A DNA stretch of 18,985 bases from Pinguiococcus pyrenoidosus (GCA_019677205.1 JAAMXY010000210.1:3575-22559); one strand, 5' to 3'; positions 6,690 through 16,483 are shown, counted from the first letter of the stretch. Program-made: numbers and translations. The notes: generated from the letters alone by a model not told the origin.

Positions 6690-9600
6690 ATGTTGGCGCT
6701 GCAGGGGGTTCCGCTGCCAAAGGTGCGTGGAGGCCGCTGCACAACAAGTGACGTTGATCGCTGACGAAAGCGCGTGGCACAGATTGCGGTGGAGACTTCC
6801 AGTCCGCCGTTCGTGGACGGACTCTACCGAGTGCCTCGGGTGCCTGACGAGACGCTGCTGCTGGAGGCGTTGCAACGCCTGCGAGAGCAAGCCAACAAAG
6901 ACGCCGAGCGCTTTGCCCGACGCACGGATCCCGACACGGGCATCGTGATCAGCACGGAGGCGCCGAAGCCCAAGGGGATTCTCTTGCCGCTCGAAGGAAG
7001 ACTGGCCAACGGCACCGGAGCTGTGCGCCGCGACCCCAACGAAGGCAGTGGCGAGGGAGGCGAATTGACGGCCTCCGACCTCAGGCGTGCTCTGGAGCTC
7101 CGCCTGTCGTTTTGTGATCTACGGCGCCTTTGCAACCTGGATGTGCTGCAGGCCATTCAGCACCTGTTCCTCGACAACAACCAGCTCACGCAGATCGAGA
7201 ATCTGCAGGCCCTATCCGGTAAGCAGTGAGAAAACCGTGCTCCTCTCTTTCTCTTTTTCTCTCTTGTACTCGTCGTGCTCGTCGTGCTCGTCGTGCTCGT
7301 CGTGCTCGTCGTGCTCTTCGTGCTCTTCGTGCTCGTCGTACTCTTCCTACTCTTCCTACTCTTCCTACTCTTCCTACTCTTCCTACTCTTCCTACTCTTC
7401 CTACTCTCCGTGCTGGGATTGCTGTTGGCCGTTGCAAAAGGTTCTGTTCCTTGGTGCTTTCGCTTCTCATCTTCCGTCGGCGGTTTGTAGGACTGCGGTG
7501 CCTGGATCTGAGCTTCAACAGCATCGAGCGCATCGAAGGCTTGGACAAATTGGAAGCCCTCGAAGATCTCATTCTCACGCGGAATGAGGTGAAGCGCGTG
7601 GAGAATCTCGAGCGGTGCCGCCGCCTTCGCTACCTCTCCCTGCAGAGCAATCCCATCGAGAGCTTCGACGACCTGAACTTCCTCCTGCTCCGCATGCTAC
7701 CGGATCTAAAGGCTGTGAACTTACAGAACTGCCCGGTCTCGAGGAATGTCGAGTACGTGAACCGCGTCGTGGCGCTGCTTCCTCAGATGGAGTACCTGGA
7801 CTTCCAGTGCATCTCGAGCGAGCAGCGCCTCGCAGCCGTGGATCACTTTCAGTCGCAGATTGACGAACTGCGACGCATCGAGGTACCGAACCAAGCTTGT
7901 CCGAGAACCTTCGACAAACGAGCGGAAGGAGAACGACAGAGAAAGGATATGGAAAAGGGGGGAAAAGTTCGCGACTCTCATGGCTTCTCACGACCATAGG
8001 AGCATCAGCAAAATCTGGAACGCCGGGCGACAATGGTTGCCGAGGAGCAGACTGCCTTGAGGGACGTGAATCTGTTCGTGATCGAGACGCTCTTCGACGA
8101 CATGATGGAAGCTGACACGGAGATGGCACGCTTGCAAAATTTGCCCGGTATACCCTCTCTTTCATCCCAATTCACGCCCCAGAACATCCTCTGGATATGG
8201 AAAGCCCCGCTCAACGCATTCACCTACAGGATTTGCGCACATGAAGCTTGCGTATCAGGCCAAGATCGACGAGCTTGTGGTGTCCTTCCGGCACAAGACT
8301 CTGAAGTACTACGAGAAGCGGATTGGCGAAGAGCAAGTGGTGCTCCGTGAAATCGAGAAGTTCTCCGAGAGCTCCGCAAAGACAGGTGCCCCCCAGCACG
8401 TCTAGCACACTGGTGTCCTGCACCCCAAGCACTCAGCGCACGCATGGCTCTGCGGCTCGCTTTCCCCAGGGATTGAGGAGGCCGAGCGGATTGAGAACGC
8501 GAGGAAGAAGATGGACGAGGACATCATTCAAATCCTGGCCCCCATCAAGGCGTTCGCCAAGATTCCTTTGCTTCTCCAGCAGAATCCTTCCGTGGACAAC
8601 ACGAAGGCGCCTTCGGCCGTGGCCCCCGCCCAGTCCCTGGAGCAAACCATTCGAGAAAAGCTCGAGGAGCACCGCGAAGGCCTGGTGGGTCTCGCCGACG
8701 AGCTCATGCACTATGAGATGCAGAAGGTGAGGCGGACATACGCACGGATCCAGGCCCGCGCCGCCCGCGAGACGTCTGACCATGTGAACACCGCCTGCCA
8801 GGCGATGAGGATCGACGCTTGTCTCAAATCCTACGAGGGCTCGGTCAAGCGCTACGACGATGGCTACAAGATGGCGCTCACGGCGTTCTTCAAGGCGGTG
8901 TCCGATCTAGAAAGGTGAGTGACAGCATGCCATCACAGAGCCTGTGCGGCAGCTGACGTATGCTGGTCTTCGTCGTTTGGGTTCCAGGGTCTTTCATGAA
9001 GGGCTCGAGACGATCTCAAGAAAATGCCATCAAATGATAAGCAGCGCCGACAAAGTTGATCACGACGTGGTGAGAAGCAGCGCACCACGACGCGAGCTAT
9101 ACGCATGCCCGCCAAACAGCGACGCTGTCTCAACTCTCTCTTTGGTGTTGTCATTGTAGGTCCAGGACGAGGGCCGAAAAGTCATTACTGAGCAAGTCGC
9201 GAGCGTCTCCACCTTTGATACGCCCGTGGAGCGCTCTCGAAGTTCAAGGCTGCTCCAGCTCCCGAGGACATCCTTCAACAACGATCCAGTGGGCGATGCC
9301 GCCCAAGACATACAGTCGCCGACAGATGCGTCTGCCGACGGTGAATCGATTCGTCGGTCTCTGAGCAACACCCGTAGAGGCTCCTTCGAGGCAGCTGGCC
9401 CCTTCATTTCAGTCTTAGGTACGTCCGAGGGCTGCCGGCTACGATGAGCAAGAGCGCCGCCAATCACTGAGAGGGACGCAGAGAATCCTTCAATGACTAA
9501 CCTCGCGTCAACCCACCCTATCAAAAGGACGAAGCGAGTCCGCAATCTCGCGGCGAAGATCTGAGGAGTTCAGCAAGGAGGTAGCTTCATCTCTCATACC

Positions 9601-10183
9601 GAAAGCGGAGACCCTGCCGCCCCCTTCCTTTCTGCTCACGCTGCCGGTACCTCCATGTAAAAGGTCAGCGCCCTTGCTGATCAGTATGTCAGCTCCGCGC
9701 ACTGGAGCGTGAGTACGATGAAGACCATCCAAGAATGGGACACCCTTGTTGAAGCGCTGCACGGAAGCAATGCAATCCACCAAGCCCACATTCTGAGCGC
9801 AGGTATGCAAAGCATTCTCGATCCCCCAGACCCAACCTTACAAGTCCCAGCACTGACGGCCGCCGTGCCCTCCCGCCCCTTCTACGTGATTCAGAGGATG
9901 CGACCATGGAGCAAGTAGGCGCGAAGATACGAGAGGCTGATCAAGTCATTCGGCAGATCGAGAGAGAAAGGTGCGGTGATCACTGCGATTGACGATGCCA
10001 GATGCCAAACGGCCCCTGCCCCGTGCCCGATAGCTGACGCGGTGATGCATGATGCTGACCTTCCCAATGTGTGTCAGGCAAGTGAAACGCATCTCTGAAA
10101 TCGTGGGGCTGAGGAAGGATCTCGAAGCCGACGTCGAGCTGAAGCTGGCGACGATCCTGGGAATGCTAGATACACCACCGTAG
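6690..10183 (+). CDS. DRC3: dynein regulatory complex subunit 3 (LRRC48-like)
   Basis: Twelve exons join in phase: 6690-6722, 6783-7218, 7491-7882, 8000-8147, 8230-8385, 8470-8914, 8988-9069, 9160-9418, 9528-9580, 9664-9802, 9895-9970, 10078-10183, giving about 774 aa. Leucine-rich repeats (about 115-265) carry LFLDNNQLTQIENL, LRCLDLSFNSIERIEGL and LRYLSLQSNPI. A cap (MEYLDF) follows, then coiled coil with DELRRIE, LFDDMMEADTE, the LPG turn, and a C-terminal tail containing EALHGSNAIHQAHI. These match DRC3 blocks in order. DRC3 is a nexin-link protein regulating axonemal dynein. The protein is longer than the usual ~520 aa, through an N-terminal linker and a Ser/Arg-rich insert in exons 8-9. 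Exon 1 codes only 11 residues; an in-frame stop at 6762 requires an intron there. The exon 10 acceptor could instead be 9685 (767 aa). Confidence 0.9.
7266..7409 (+). repeat. 9-bp minisatellite inside a DRC3 intron
   Basis: Sixteen units of exactly 9 bp fill 144 bp of the intron 7219-7490. The order is one GTACTCGTC, four GTGCTCGTC, two GTGCTCTTC, one GTGCTCGTC, one GTACTCTTC, six CTACTCTTC and one CTACTCTCC. The units become purely pyrimidine plus A toward the acceptor. Because the unit is a multiple of three, all three frames stay open, producing spurious Leu/Val or Arg-rich reading frames. Confidence 0.95.
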
Positions 10184-10339
10184 CACAAAAGGAAGCCGAT
10201 CTGGCTGGGAGAGTGCGGCTCGCGACCACGTCTTTAGCTGCGATGGGGCGGTTTTTTTTTTCACCTGTGCGAAGCAACCATGTTTCTCTGAAGCTGTTCT
10301 ACGTCTCTTGCCGTTCTGCGACGAGATGCTGTCCGCCCG

Positions 10340-12839
10340 CTACAAATGCACCTGGGTGCTCGTGCTGTAGATGGCTCTTCGAACGCGAAAGTACGCCGGA
10401 CACGCCGGCCCGTCAACTTCTATGGGCTTGTCTGCTGAGCGCTCGTTGGAGACACGCACAACTATGGCGTTATCTACCACGAGCATGCTCGACTTTCGGT
10501 CCTTGCTGAACTTGAGAACCGATGCTACACCTGAGGAAAGACGAAAGGGAGTCCCGTAAGTGCTGAGACGACGGAACGAAAATGTGTCTGTTGGGCGGAG
10601 GGGCCCTCTCAGGAGCATTACCGTGTTCATCTAAAGCACGCTTGACCGCAGCCACGTCCACTTTCTTCGCGCTAAGGAGGAACGTGTCTCGCTTCGGCTT
10701 CACCTCGACCTGCTGCAGCGTCTCTTCTCTTGCACCTGGCTGCAGAGCAAGGCCCTGCTGCGTCGGAGCAAGGGCTCCAGAAAGCGACGCTACCAACGTG
10801 TCCGATCCGGAGATGCGCTGGAATGATAGGTCACTGGCCACGCGGTTCTCAACAGCGACGTCCAGAAAGCTCGTGTCGAAGTCGCAAGAGACGTCTTCCT
10901 CGTCAGCGGGAGCGCGGACGGAACTGTCCGCTCGAGCTGAGGGCTGCCTGGATCCTCCGGGAGCCTTGTCCCTCAAGAGACTGCGCCTGAGTCGAGCGAT
11001 GTGCTTGCGTTCCGTGTTAAGCAGCAGGATGTTCTTCGGCCGGATCTGCTTGAGGAAAGCCTCCCGAGAGTCCGTCGTGGTGTACCCCGACCAGTCCAGA
11101 AACGGAGAGACCTGACAATTGATCTCGATCTGCCGTGGCTCCAGCACCACTTTGTACAAGGTGTCATCTTCGCCGGTCGTCCCGTTCCCGTCGACGTTCT
11201 CAGGTCCAGCGTCCGACATGGTGCCCACTGACGCCTCTCGCCGGAGCGACGGCTGCTGGCTCGCCGAAAAGCTCGAGACGGACTCTCCGAACGGAGTTCC
11301 TGCCGTTCCCGTGCGCACCGCCTCGTGGCGTCTGAAGACCTCAAGCTCGTCATCCTGCAACTCAAGCCCATACGGCGAGACTCGCGGGCGCTGCCGGGCG
11401 GCCTCCACGTCTTCAAAGACGGGATGCGTCTTCTTCGCGAAGCGGTCGAAGAGCAGAAGGCGATTTCGCTTCACACCACGCCGCGCCGGCTCCTCTTCCT
11501 CATCGGAGTCATCCAGCAGGTCAATCTCCTTCTCCATCTCCTGGACGCTTTCCTGCAGCCGCTCGGCAGCCTCCAGTTGCTGCTGCTTCTCCGTGGAGGA
11601 CCGATGCAGCTCGATGATTTCATCCTCGCTTCGCTTCACGCGTATCGGGACATGGATCTTCAGGGTCCGCTCGCCCTGGTACAGCTGCACCAAGGGACTG
11701 GCGGTGGTCGCGTCGTAGCCCACGCCGCCCCGCTGGGTCGTGAGAATGAGGCTGAATGGATCTGAGGCCCATTTCTCCAGCAAGGCCTTGCTGAAGCCGT
11801 ACATCATGTCGGCGTCCGTGCAGACCACGCAAACGGGAAAGCGGGCCATGACGCGCTCGACCTCGGCTAGGGAGTGGCACTGGTACGTGTACTTCAAGGC
11901 GTATGGATTTCGCGTCTCCATCTCGAACACCTCGGCGAGGTCTCTGCTGACCCACTCCATGAGGCACTTCGCGAACTCGACGGTGTTGTAGCTGGTGTGG
12001 GACAAGAACACGAGCTTGTAGTTGCCGTAGAGACGCTGCGCTTCCCAGAGCTTGTTCAGGCTATACAGAAGCTCGAGGGCCCGGCCAGCGGCATCGCACG
12101 GGACGAGCACATTGCCGCTCTTCCGAAGCGTCTCCAGCACAACGCGATGCGTCTCCCGCTCCCTCTCCTCCGGCTTGAGGTGCGACTTGCTCTCGTCGGC
12201 GAACTGGATGGCCGGCTGCGCGTCGGTGATCAGCAGCGCCGGGCGGCGGATCTTCCCCAGGCTGGCAGAAGCGCCTCCCACCATGAGGCTCTTCCCCCAG
12301 CCAAAGCTCGACGCGTACACGATCTCCTCGACTCCGTACCGCAGATGCCAGAAGGCACCGCCAAGGAGGCGGCCACCGACCCGGGGGCTGATCAGCGTGT
12401 CGGCCACCCGGTCGAAGCGCACCTGCAAGCGCTCGTCGTACTTCAGGGTCTTGATGCGCTCGACGGCGTTATCCACGTCATCCAGAGTGAACAGCCCGTC
12501 GATGCCGCCTTCGTCCTCCTTGCTCAAGAAGGCGTCGTAGAGCGCCATCTGCCCAAGCTTCGCCGCTGGGAAGGTGGCATAGATCCCGGCCGTGCGGCTC
12601 AAGCCATGCGAAACCGCGAAGGGCAGGGCGCCGATGTGGTTGAGGTCGCCGCTGCTGATCAACACCAGGGAGATCGACGGCAGCACCTCCTGCAGGCTCT
12701 TCAGACTGGCCAGTTGGAAGGACGACGTCCAGCCGCAGTCCAGCAACACGCGCATGGAGCCTCCCGTGCTCTCCAGCTCCAGCACGCAGCAGGTTGGCCC
12801 ACCACCCTCTCCGTAGATGCTCTTCACACGACACTTCAT
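10340..12839 (-). CDS. CPSF2: cleavage and polyadenylation specificity factor subunit 2 (CPSF100)
   Basis: Two exons, 12839-10622 and 10530-10340, join in phase (CACG|GTAATG ... CCTCAG|GT) to give about 802 aa; human CPSF100 is about 780. It is the non-catalytic partner of the CPSF73 endonuclease in pre-mRNA 3'-end processing in the nucleus. A metallo-beta-lactamase fold opens the protein (LLDCGW at 32-37, GALPFAV, LFTLDDVD). The zinc motif HxHxDH is replaced by SSGDLNH (62-68), as expected for CPSF100 rather than CPSF73. The beta-CASP region includes VLETLRKSGNVLVPCDAAGR and SYNTVEFAKCLMEWVS. An acidic stretch (DDSDEEEE) and the C-terminal domain follow, the latter in the second exon with MLVVDNAIVVR and AYFRVRRAIY. 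Reading straight through the intron would give a wrong tail ending at 10470. The 3' end is convergent with DRC3, 156 nt apart. Identity is firm. Confidence 0.93.
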
Positions 12840-13667
12840 CCGCAGGCGTCTTTTCCCTCCAGCGTATCTCGTTCTTTTCTCCCTTCGGTGGACTCCGCTT
12901 CCGTCCTCTCCTTCAAAGAACTCCTCGTTCGTCCCTTGTCGCTGCTGCTCCTCTTGGGTGCTTAGCTGCCTCCTCGTAGACTATCCTATCCCTTTACTTC
13001 CTCCGGTTGTGCCTGGCACTGCCTCTTCCTCAAGCTCCGTCCCTCCCCTTTTCTTTGACTCCTCCTATCCAGTCCCGTCGACCAGTCCAACCTCCTCCTG
13101 CACTTCTGCCTATCTGGGTTGCTGGGCCGGCCCGCCGAATCCGTCCGATCCGTCCGATCCGTCCGATCTTGTTCATCAGCTAAAATGATAATACTAGTCA
13201 TAATAATAATCCTGTAGGACCATCCAAGACAACAAAGCCAAAGCCAAAACTCAGAAGTCAAAAATCAAAAATTAAAACTCCAAAAATGAAAAGTCAAAAG
13301 CCAAAACTGAAAAATCAATCAACGGTCAAGTACAGTGAAAGGAAGTAGGTACCCTTATTTTCTGGGTACATACATATCCACTTACCTTTGTGTACTGCTG
13401 TGCAAGCCTACTTACTGCCCACGGCTGCGACAGAGACGGGCGTCGGAGTGCGAACACAAAAAGATCGACGCCTCATGGATTCGCGCTTTTCAAAGACGTA
13501 GTTGCATCGGAAGGCTCCTCCTGGGCTCCATGGGCCTTCACCAAAGTCCATGAAGCGTGTGGAAGCTGTGCAGGCGTGAGTGGCGGTTTGGGCAGGTTTG
13601 CTGGGCGATGTCTTGCCCCGCCAAGGTGGCAAGTCGGACGGAGGTTCCTCCTACAGCGCCGCTGCCG
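12840..13667. promoter_or_regulatory. divergent 5' region between CPSF2 and the ADD-SET gene
   Basis: About 830 nt separate the CPSF2 start (minus) from the proposed SET gene start (plus). Content: a pyrimidine-rich plus strand at 12845-13090, three exact copies of the 9-bp unit CCGTCCGAT at 13141-13167 preceded by a decayed copy, an AT-rich patch at 13181-13212, and a purine-rich stretch at 13231-13318 made of imperfect CAAAA-containing repeats. A short 5' exon of the SET gene may start at the ATG at 13550 (MKRVEAVQ, then a GTGAGT donor at 13576). I recognise no core promoter motif. Confidence 0.4.
13141..13167 (+). repeat. three copies of CCGTCCGAT upstream of the SET gene
   Basis: Three exact 9-bp units occupy 13141-13149, 13150-13158 and 13159-13167, with a degenerate copy (CCGCCGAAT) at 13132-13140. 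They lie roughly midway between the two divergent start codons. Confidence 0.85.
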
Positions 13668-15605
13668 ATGACGGCCTTGGCACCAATTCCGCACATCGCT
13701 GGCTCGCGGCGCCAGCAACCGCCCGAAGGTCTCGTGCACGAGAGGACGGCAGCTTTTGGCCTAGTGGCTGCCCCAGGATCGCGCCTACCCGATGCAATTC
13801 CCCCTGCTTTCGCCGACATGCCCGCCGGGCGGCCGGCGCAAGGACCCACTGGATCTGGATGCGCAGCAGAGGCTTTTGCAGTCCCGTCCATAAGCTCACA
13901 GGCTCACGTGGCGCAATCAGCAGCACAGCTTGCGGCAGAGCCAGCTGCAGAGCCGGCGGAACAGTCCTCGGCAGCGGCGTCGGCGGCCTGCCGGGCAGGA
14001 CCTCCAAACCCAACGCCAGCGGCAGACCGAGCGGCAAGGCCAGCAGCAAGGTCAGCAGTCCAAGCAGCGGCAAGACCAGCAGCAAGGTTCGCAACACGAG
14101 CAGCGGCTGTAGCGGTCGCAGCGCCGGCGACAGCGCCCGCGGCAGCAGCGCCAGGGGCAAGGGCCGTGCCAGAGCCAACCGCCCCCAGGCCTTCCGTGCT
14201 GGTCATGCCTTGTCGCAGCTGTGGCGAGGGTATTCCAGAGAACAGGCTACGGCCGCATCCCCTGCTGGGAACATCCATGTGCAAGAATTGCTTTGCAGAC
14301 TACGAGCGCGGGGGTTGGGACGTCGGGGCCGACGGCAAGGAGAGCTTCTGCCGATGGTGCGGGGAGGGGAAGGGCGCGGCGCTGTTCCTCTGTGATCACT
14401 GTCCGAAGGGCTTCTGCGAAACTTGTATTGATCGAAATCTGGGAGCGGGATACCTGACCTGGCTCCAGGAGACCGACGACGACTGGAGTTGCTTCGCGTG
14501 CGACCCGTCCGCCTTGCGCTGCCTGCAGGACTTGCCCAGCACGCGGTGTAGATCGGGCAAGAAGGAGAAGCTTGAGGCTCTCCTTTTGGACGATGTTTCG
14601 GGGGGCCGCGAACAGGTGTCGATCAGTGTGGTGAACGGCGAAGATGCCGAAGGGCCCCCACTGGACTTCACGTACATCACGCAGCCCATGTCACAGACGG
14701 TGCGGACGGTGGCGCTCCGCAATCCGAGCTTCTTCGTCTGCTGCAGCTGCACGGACAACTGCCGCGATCCCGCGACCTGCGAATGTGCTCAGGCGAGCGG
14801 TGGCTACCTCGCCTACAATCGTGAAGGGCGTCTCACGGACCGTTGTCTTGCCATCTATGAGTGCAACGCCTTCTGCGGGTGCCATAAATCCCGCTGTCGA
14901 AATCGAGTCGTGGGACAGGGCGTAACGCGCCGCCTGCAGGTGTTCCGCACCGCAGATCGAGGGTGGGGAGTCCGCTGCCTCAATGACATCCCCGCGGGTG
15001 CCTTCGTGACGGACTACATTGGCGAGATCTTGACGGAGAAGGAAGCCGAGGCCCGCGGCATGCAGAATGGAGATGAATACCTGTTCGACCTCGACTACTG
15101 GGCGGCGGACTGCGCGCGCTCCGTAATGAAAGCTCTGGGGATGAAAGAGCTTCTGAGTGATGCAGATCATGCGCAAGAAGGCCGGGCCCACCAGCCCGCG
15201 GACCTTGCCCACCAGCCCGCGGACCTTGCCCACCAGCCCGCGGACCTTGCCCACCAGGCCGCGGACCTTGCCCACCAGGCCGCGGACCTTGCCAACAGGG
15301 CCACGCGAATCTACGACGACCAGGTGGAGCATTTTGAGAAGAAGTACGGTCTGGTGGTGGACGCGAAGCGCTTTGGCAACGTCGCGAGGTTCCTGAATCA
15401 TTGCTGTGATCCCAACCTGACGCGGCAAATTGTCTTCTGTGAGTCGCAAGATGCCCGTATGCCCCGTCTCGCGTTCTTCGCAGCGACCGACATCCCGGCG
15501 ATGACGGAGCTGACCTGGGACTACGGATACCGCCCCGGAGCGGTGCAGGGCAAAACCATGGAGTGTAAATGTGGAGTCGCGTCCTGCCGGGGCAAGCTCT
15601 ACTGA
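13668..15605 (+). CDS. ADD zinc finger plus SETDB1-like histone H3K9 methyltransferase
   Basis: From the ATG at 13668 the frame gives 645 aa without an intron. The N-terminus (1-179) is Ala-rich and low-complexity. Residues about 180-285 form an ATRX/DNMT3-type ADD domain: CRSCG, a His, CKNCF, CRWCGEGK, LFLCDHCPKGFCETCI, WSCFACDP. A pre-SET Cys cluster (about 355-425) follows, CCSCTDNC to CGCHKSRCRNR. The SET domain has DRGWGVRC, GEILTEKEA, GDEYLFDLD, an insert of about 75 aa, then VDAKRFGNVARFLNHCCDPN, ELTWDYGY and the post-SET CKCGVASCRGKLY. The split SET, VDAKxxGN and AFFA blocks are characteristic of SETDB1/Eggless, which uses S-adenosylmethionine to methylate H3K9. The usual NHSC reads NHCC here (Cys579). 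The true start is unsure: the Ala-rich part is open in all frames, and an upstream exon at 13550 is possible. Confidence 0.85.
   Translation: MTALAPIPHIAGSRRQQPPEGLVHERTAAFGLVAAPGSRLPDAIPPAFADMPAGRPAQGPTGSGCAAEAFAVPSISSQAHVAQSAAQLAAEPAAEPAEQSSAAASAACRAGPPNPTPAADRAARPAARSAVQAAARPAARFATRAAAVAVAAPATAPAAAAPGARAVPEPTAPRPSVLVMPCRSCGEGIPENRLRPHPLLGTSMCKNCFADYERGGWDVGADGKESFCRWCGEGKGAALFLCDHCPKGFCETCIDRNLGAGYLTWLQETDDDWSCFACDPSALRCLQDLPSTRCRSGKKEKLEALLLDDVSGGREQVSISVVNGEDAEGPPLDFTYITQPMSQTVRTVALRNPSFFVCCSCTDNCRDPATCECAQASGGYLAYNREGRLTDRCLAIYECNAFCGCHKSRCRNRVVGQGVTRRLQVFRTADRGWGVRCLNDIPAGAFVTDYIGEILTEKEAEARGMQNGDEYLFDLDYWAADCARSVMKALGMKELLSDADHAQEGRAHQPADLAHQPADLAHQPADLAHQAADLAHQAADLANRATRIYDDQVEHFEKKYGLVVDAKRFGNVARFLNHCCDPNLTRQIVFCESQDARMPRLAFFAATDIPAMTELTWDYGYRPGAVQGKTMECKCGVASCRGKLY
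15186..15311 (+). repeat. 21-bp coding tandem repeat (AHQPADL) in the SET insert
   Basis: Three identical units (15186-15248) encode AHQPADL. Two units with one base change (15249-15290) encode AHQAADL. A degenerate sixth (15291-15311) encodes ANRATRI. They lie in frame in the loop that splits the SET domain, so copy number can change without disturbing the reading frame. Confidence 0.95.
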
Positions 15606-15918
15606 GACTGGGACTGAGGGTGGCCAGGGATGGGCCGCATTCCTCTGGACTCCAGCCGCCTGGAAGTGTCTGGCAGCTGCTGCCAAGCTGGCGAGCAGGA
15701 AGAGATTCCTTAGAGTTGTCAAAAACGAATGCAGCGAGATTGTAGCCACGCTTCTTTCCCTCTCATCTTGTGCGCGGCAAGCGCGCATTCCTGTGCCTCG
15801 AAGCTTTTTGTCTGGATCGGTCCAGGCGTGCATCGCGGTTCAACGTCGTGCAACAGGGAGACGACCGGAGCGAACAGAGCGAGTTCATTTGCTTTAGGAG
15901 GACACAGGGTCTACGAGC
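15606..15918. other. convergent intergenic region, no gene seen
   Basis: This 313-nt stretch lies between the 3' ends of the ADD-SET gene (+) and RPS17 (-). It should contain both 3' UTRs and polyadenylation sites, but no AATAAA was noticed on the plus strand. Open frames that cross it have no recognisable domain. Confidence 0.5.
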
Positions 15919-16483
15919 CTATGCCGTCGGTCGGAAAGGCTGACGGCCCCCAAATCCAGAGCGCGCCTTCTCGACCTGCACTCCCGGGATATTCTGGAAA
16001 CCCAACGCCGTAAGCATGTCGTGGGTGTCTTGATCCACTTCGATGAGCTCCTGCGACAACGCAGACACATCCGGCACGAAATCCAGGCGGCGCTCCCGCT
16101 CCTCCTCCTGCAGCTTAAGCGAGATATTGCGCACCGGTCCGACTTGGATGCGCTTCATGAGGTGGGTGATGAACCCAGCAATCTTATTCCGCATGCGCTT
16201 CGAAGGAACCACGGCGACCTGATCGACACATGAACAACATGACATCAGCACGCAAGGTACGCTTCACCGCACAAGTTCGCCTCAGCCACGTCAAGGGGAA
16301 GTGAAAGCGCTCCGACATCCCGATAAGCCCCAAGCCGACTCCCAAGTACCAGCGGCTCCAAAGCCAGTTCCATACCTCATCTACAATCCGCTTGTTCGTG
16401 TGGAAATCCAGCGTAAGCCGAGGGTAGTACTTCTCGATGATGCTGCGCGCGCTCTTCTTCACCGTCTTTGTGCGAACACCCAT
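15919..16483 (-). CDS. RPS17: 40S ribosomal protein S17 (eS17)
   Basis: Two exons, 16483-16376 and 16218-15919, join in phase zero (GATGAG|GTATGG ... GATCAG|GTC) to give 135 aa, the same length as human eS17. The protein is a structural component of the small ribosomal subunit. It starts [13 protein letters not shown] and has the conserved [44 protein letters not shown] and [11 protein letters not shown] blocks. One residue is missing after MG compared with the common MGRVRTK start. The intron (16219-16375, 157 nt) falls between DE and VAVVPSK. The start ATG at 16481-16483 is unambiguous from the family N-terminus. Confidence 0.97.

Noticed and set aside
7275-7490. Hydrophobic Leu/Val/Phe reading frame that looks like membrane segments
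   Set aside because: It is a translation of the 9-bp intronic minisatellite; flanking exons join perfectly in the LRR when it is removed.
10470-10530. CPSF2 ending at the first stop (10470) by reading through
   Set aside because: Splicing 10531-10621 restores the conserved CPSF100 C-terminal domain ending at 10340, so the read-through tail is intronic sequence and wrong frame.
11874-12965. 363-codon open frame on the plus strand over CPSF2
   Set aside because: It is antisense to a firmly identified CPSF2 exon and looks like a GC-rich codon-bias shadow; composition is His/Gln/Leu-rich with no domain.
15186-15311. Regular repeats suggesting a CRISPR-like array
   Set aside because: The units are directly adjacent with no spacers, are in frame within a SET protein, and the DNA is eukaryotic.
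14691-15833. 380-codon minus-strand open frame over the SET domain
   Set aside because: Antisense to a conserved SET domain. The GLVGKVR repeats are only the complement of the AHQPADL repeat.
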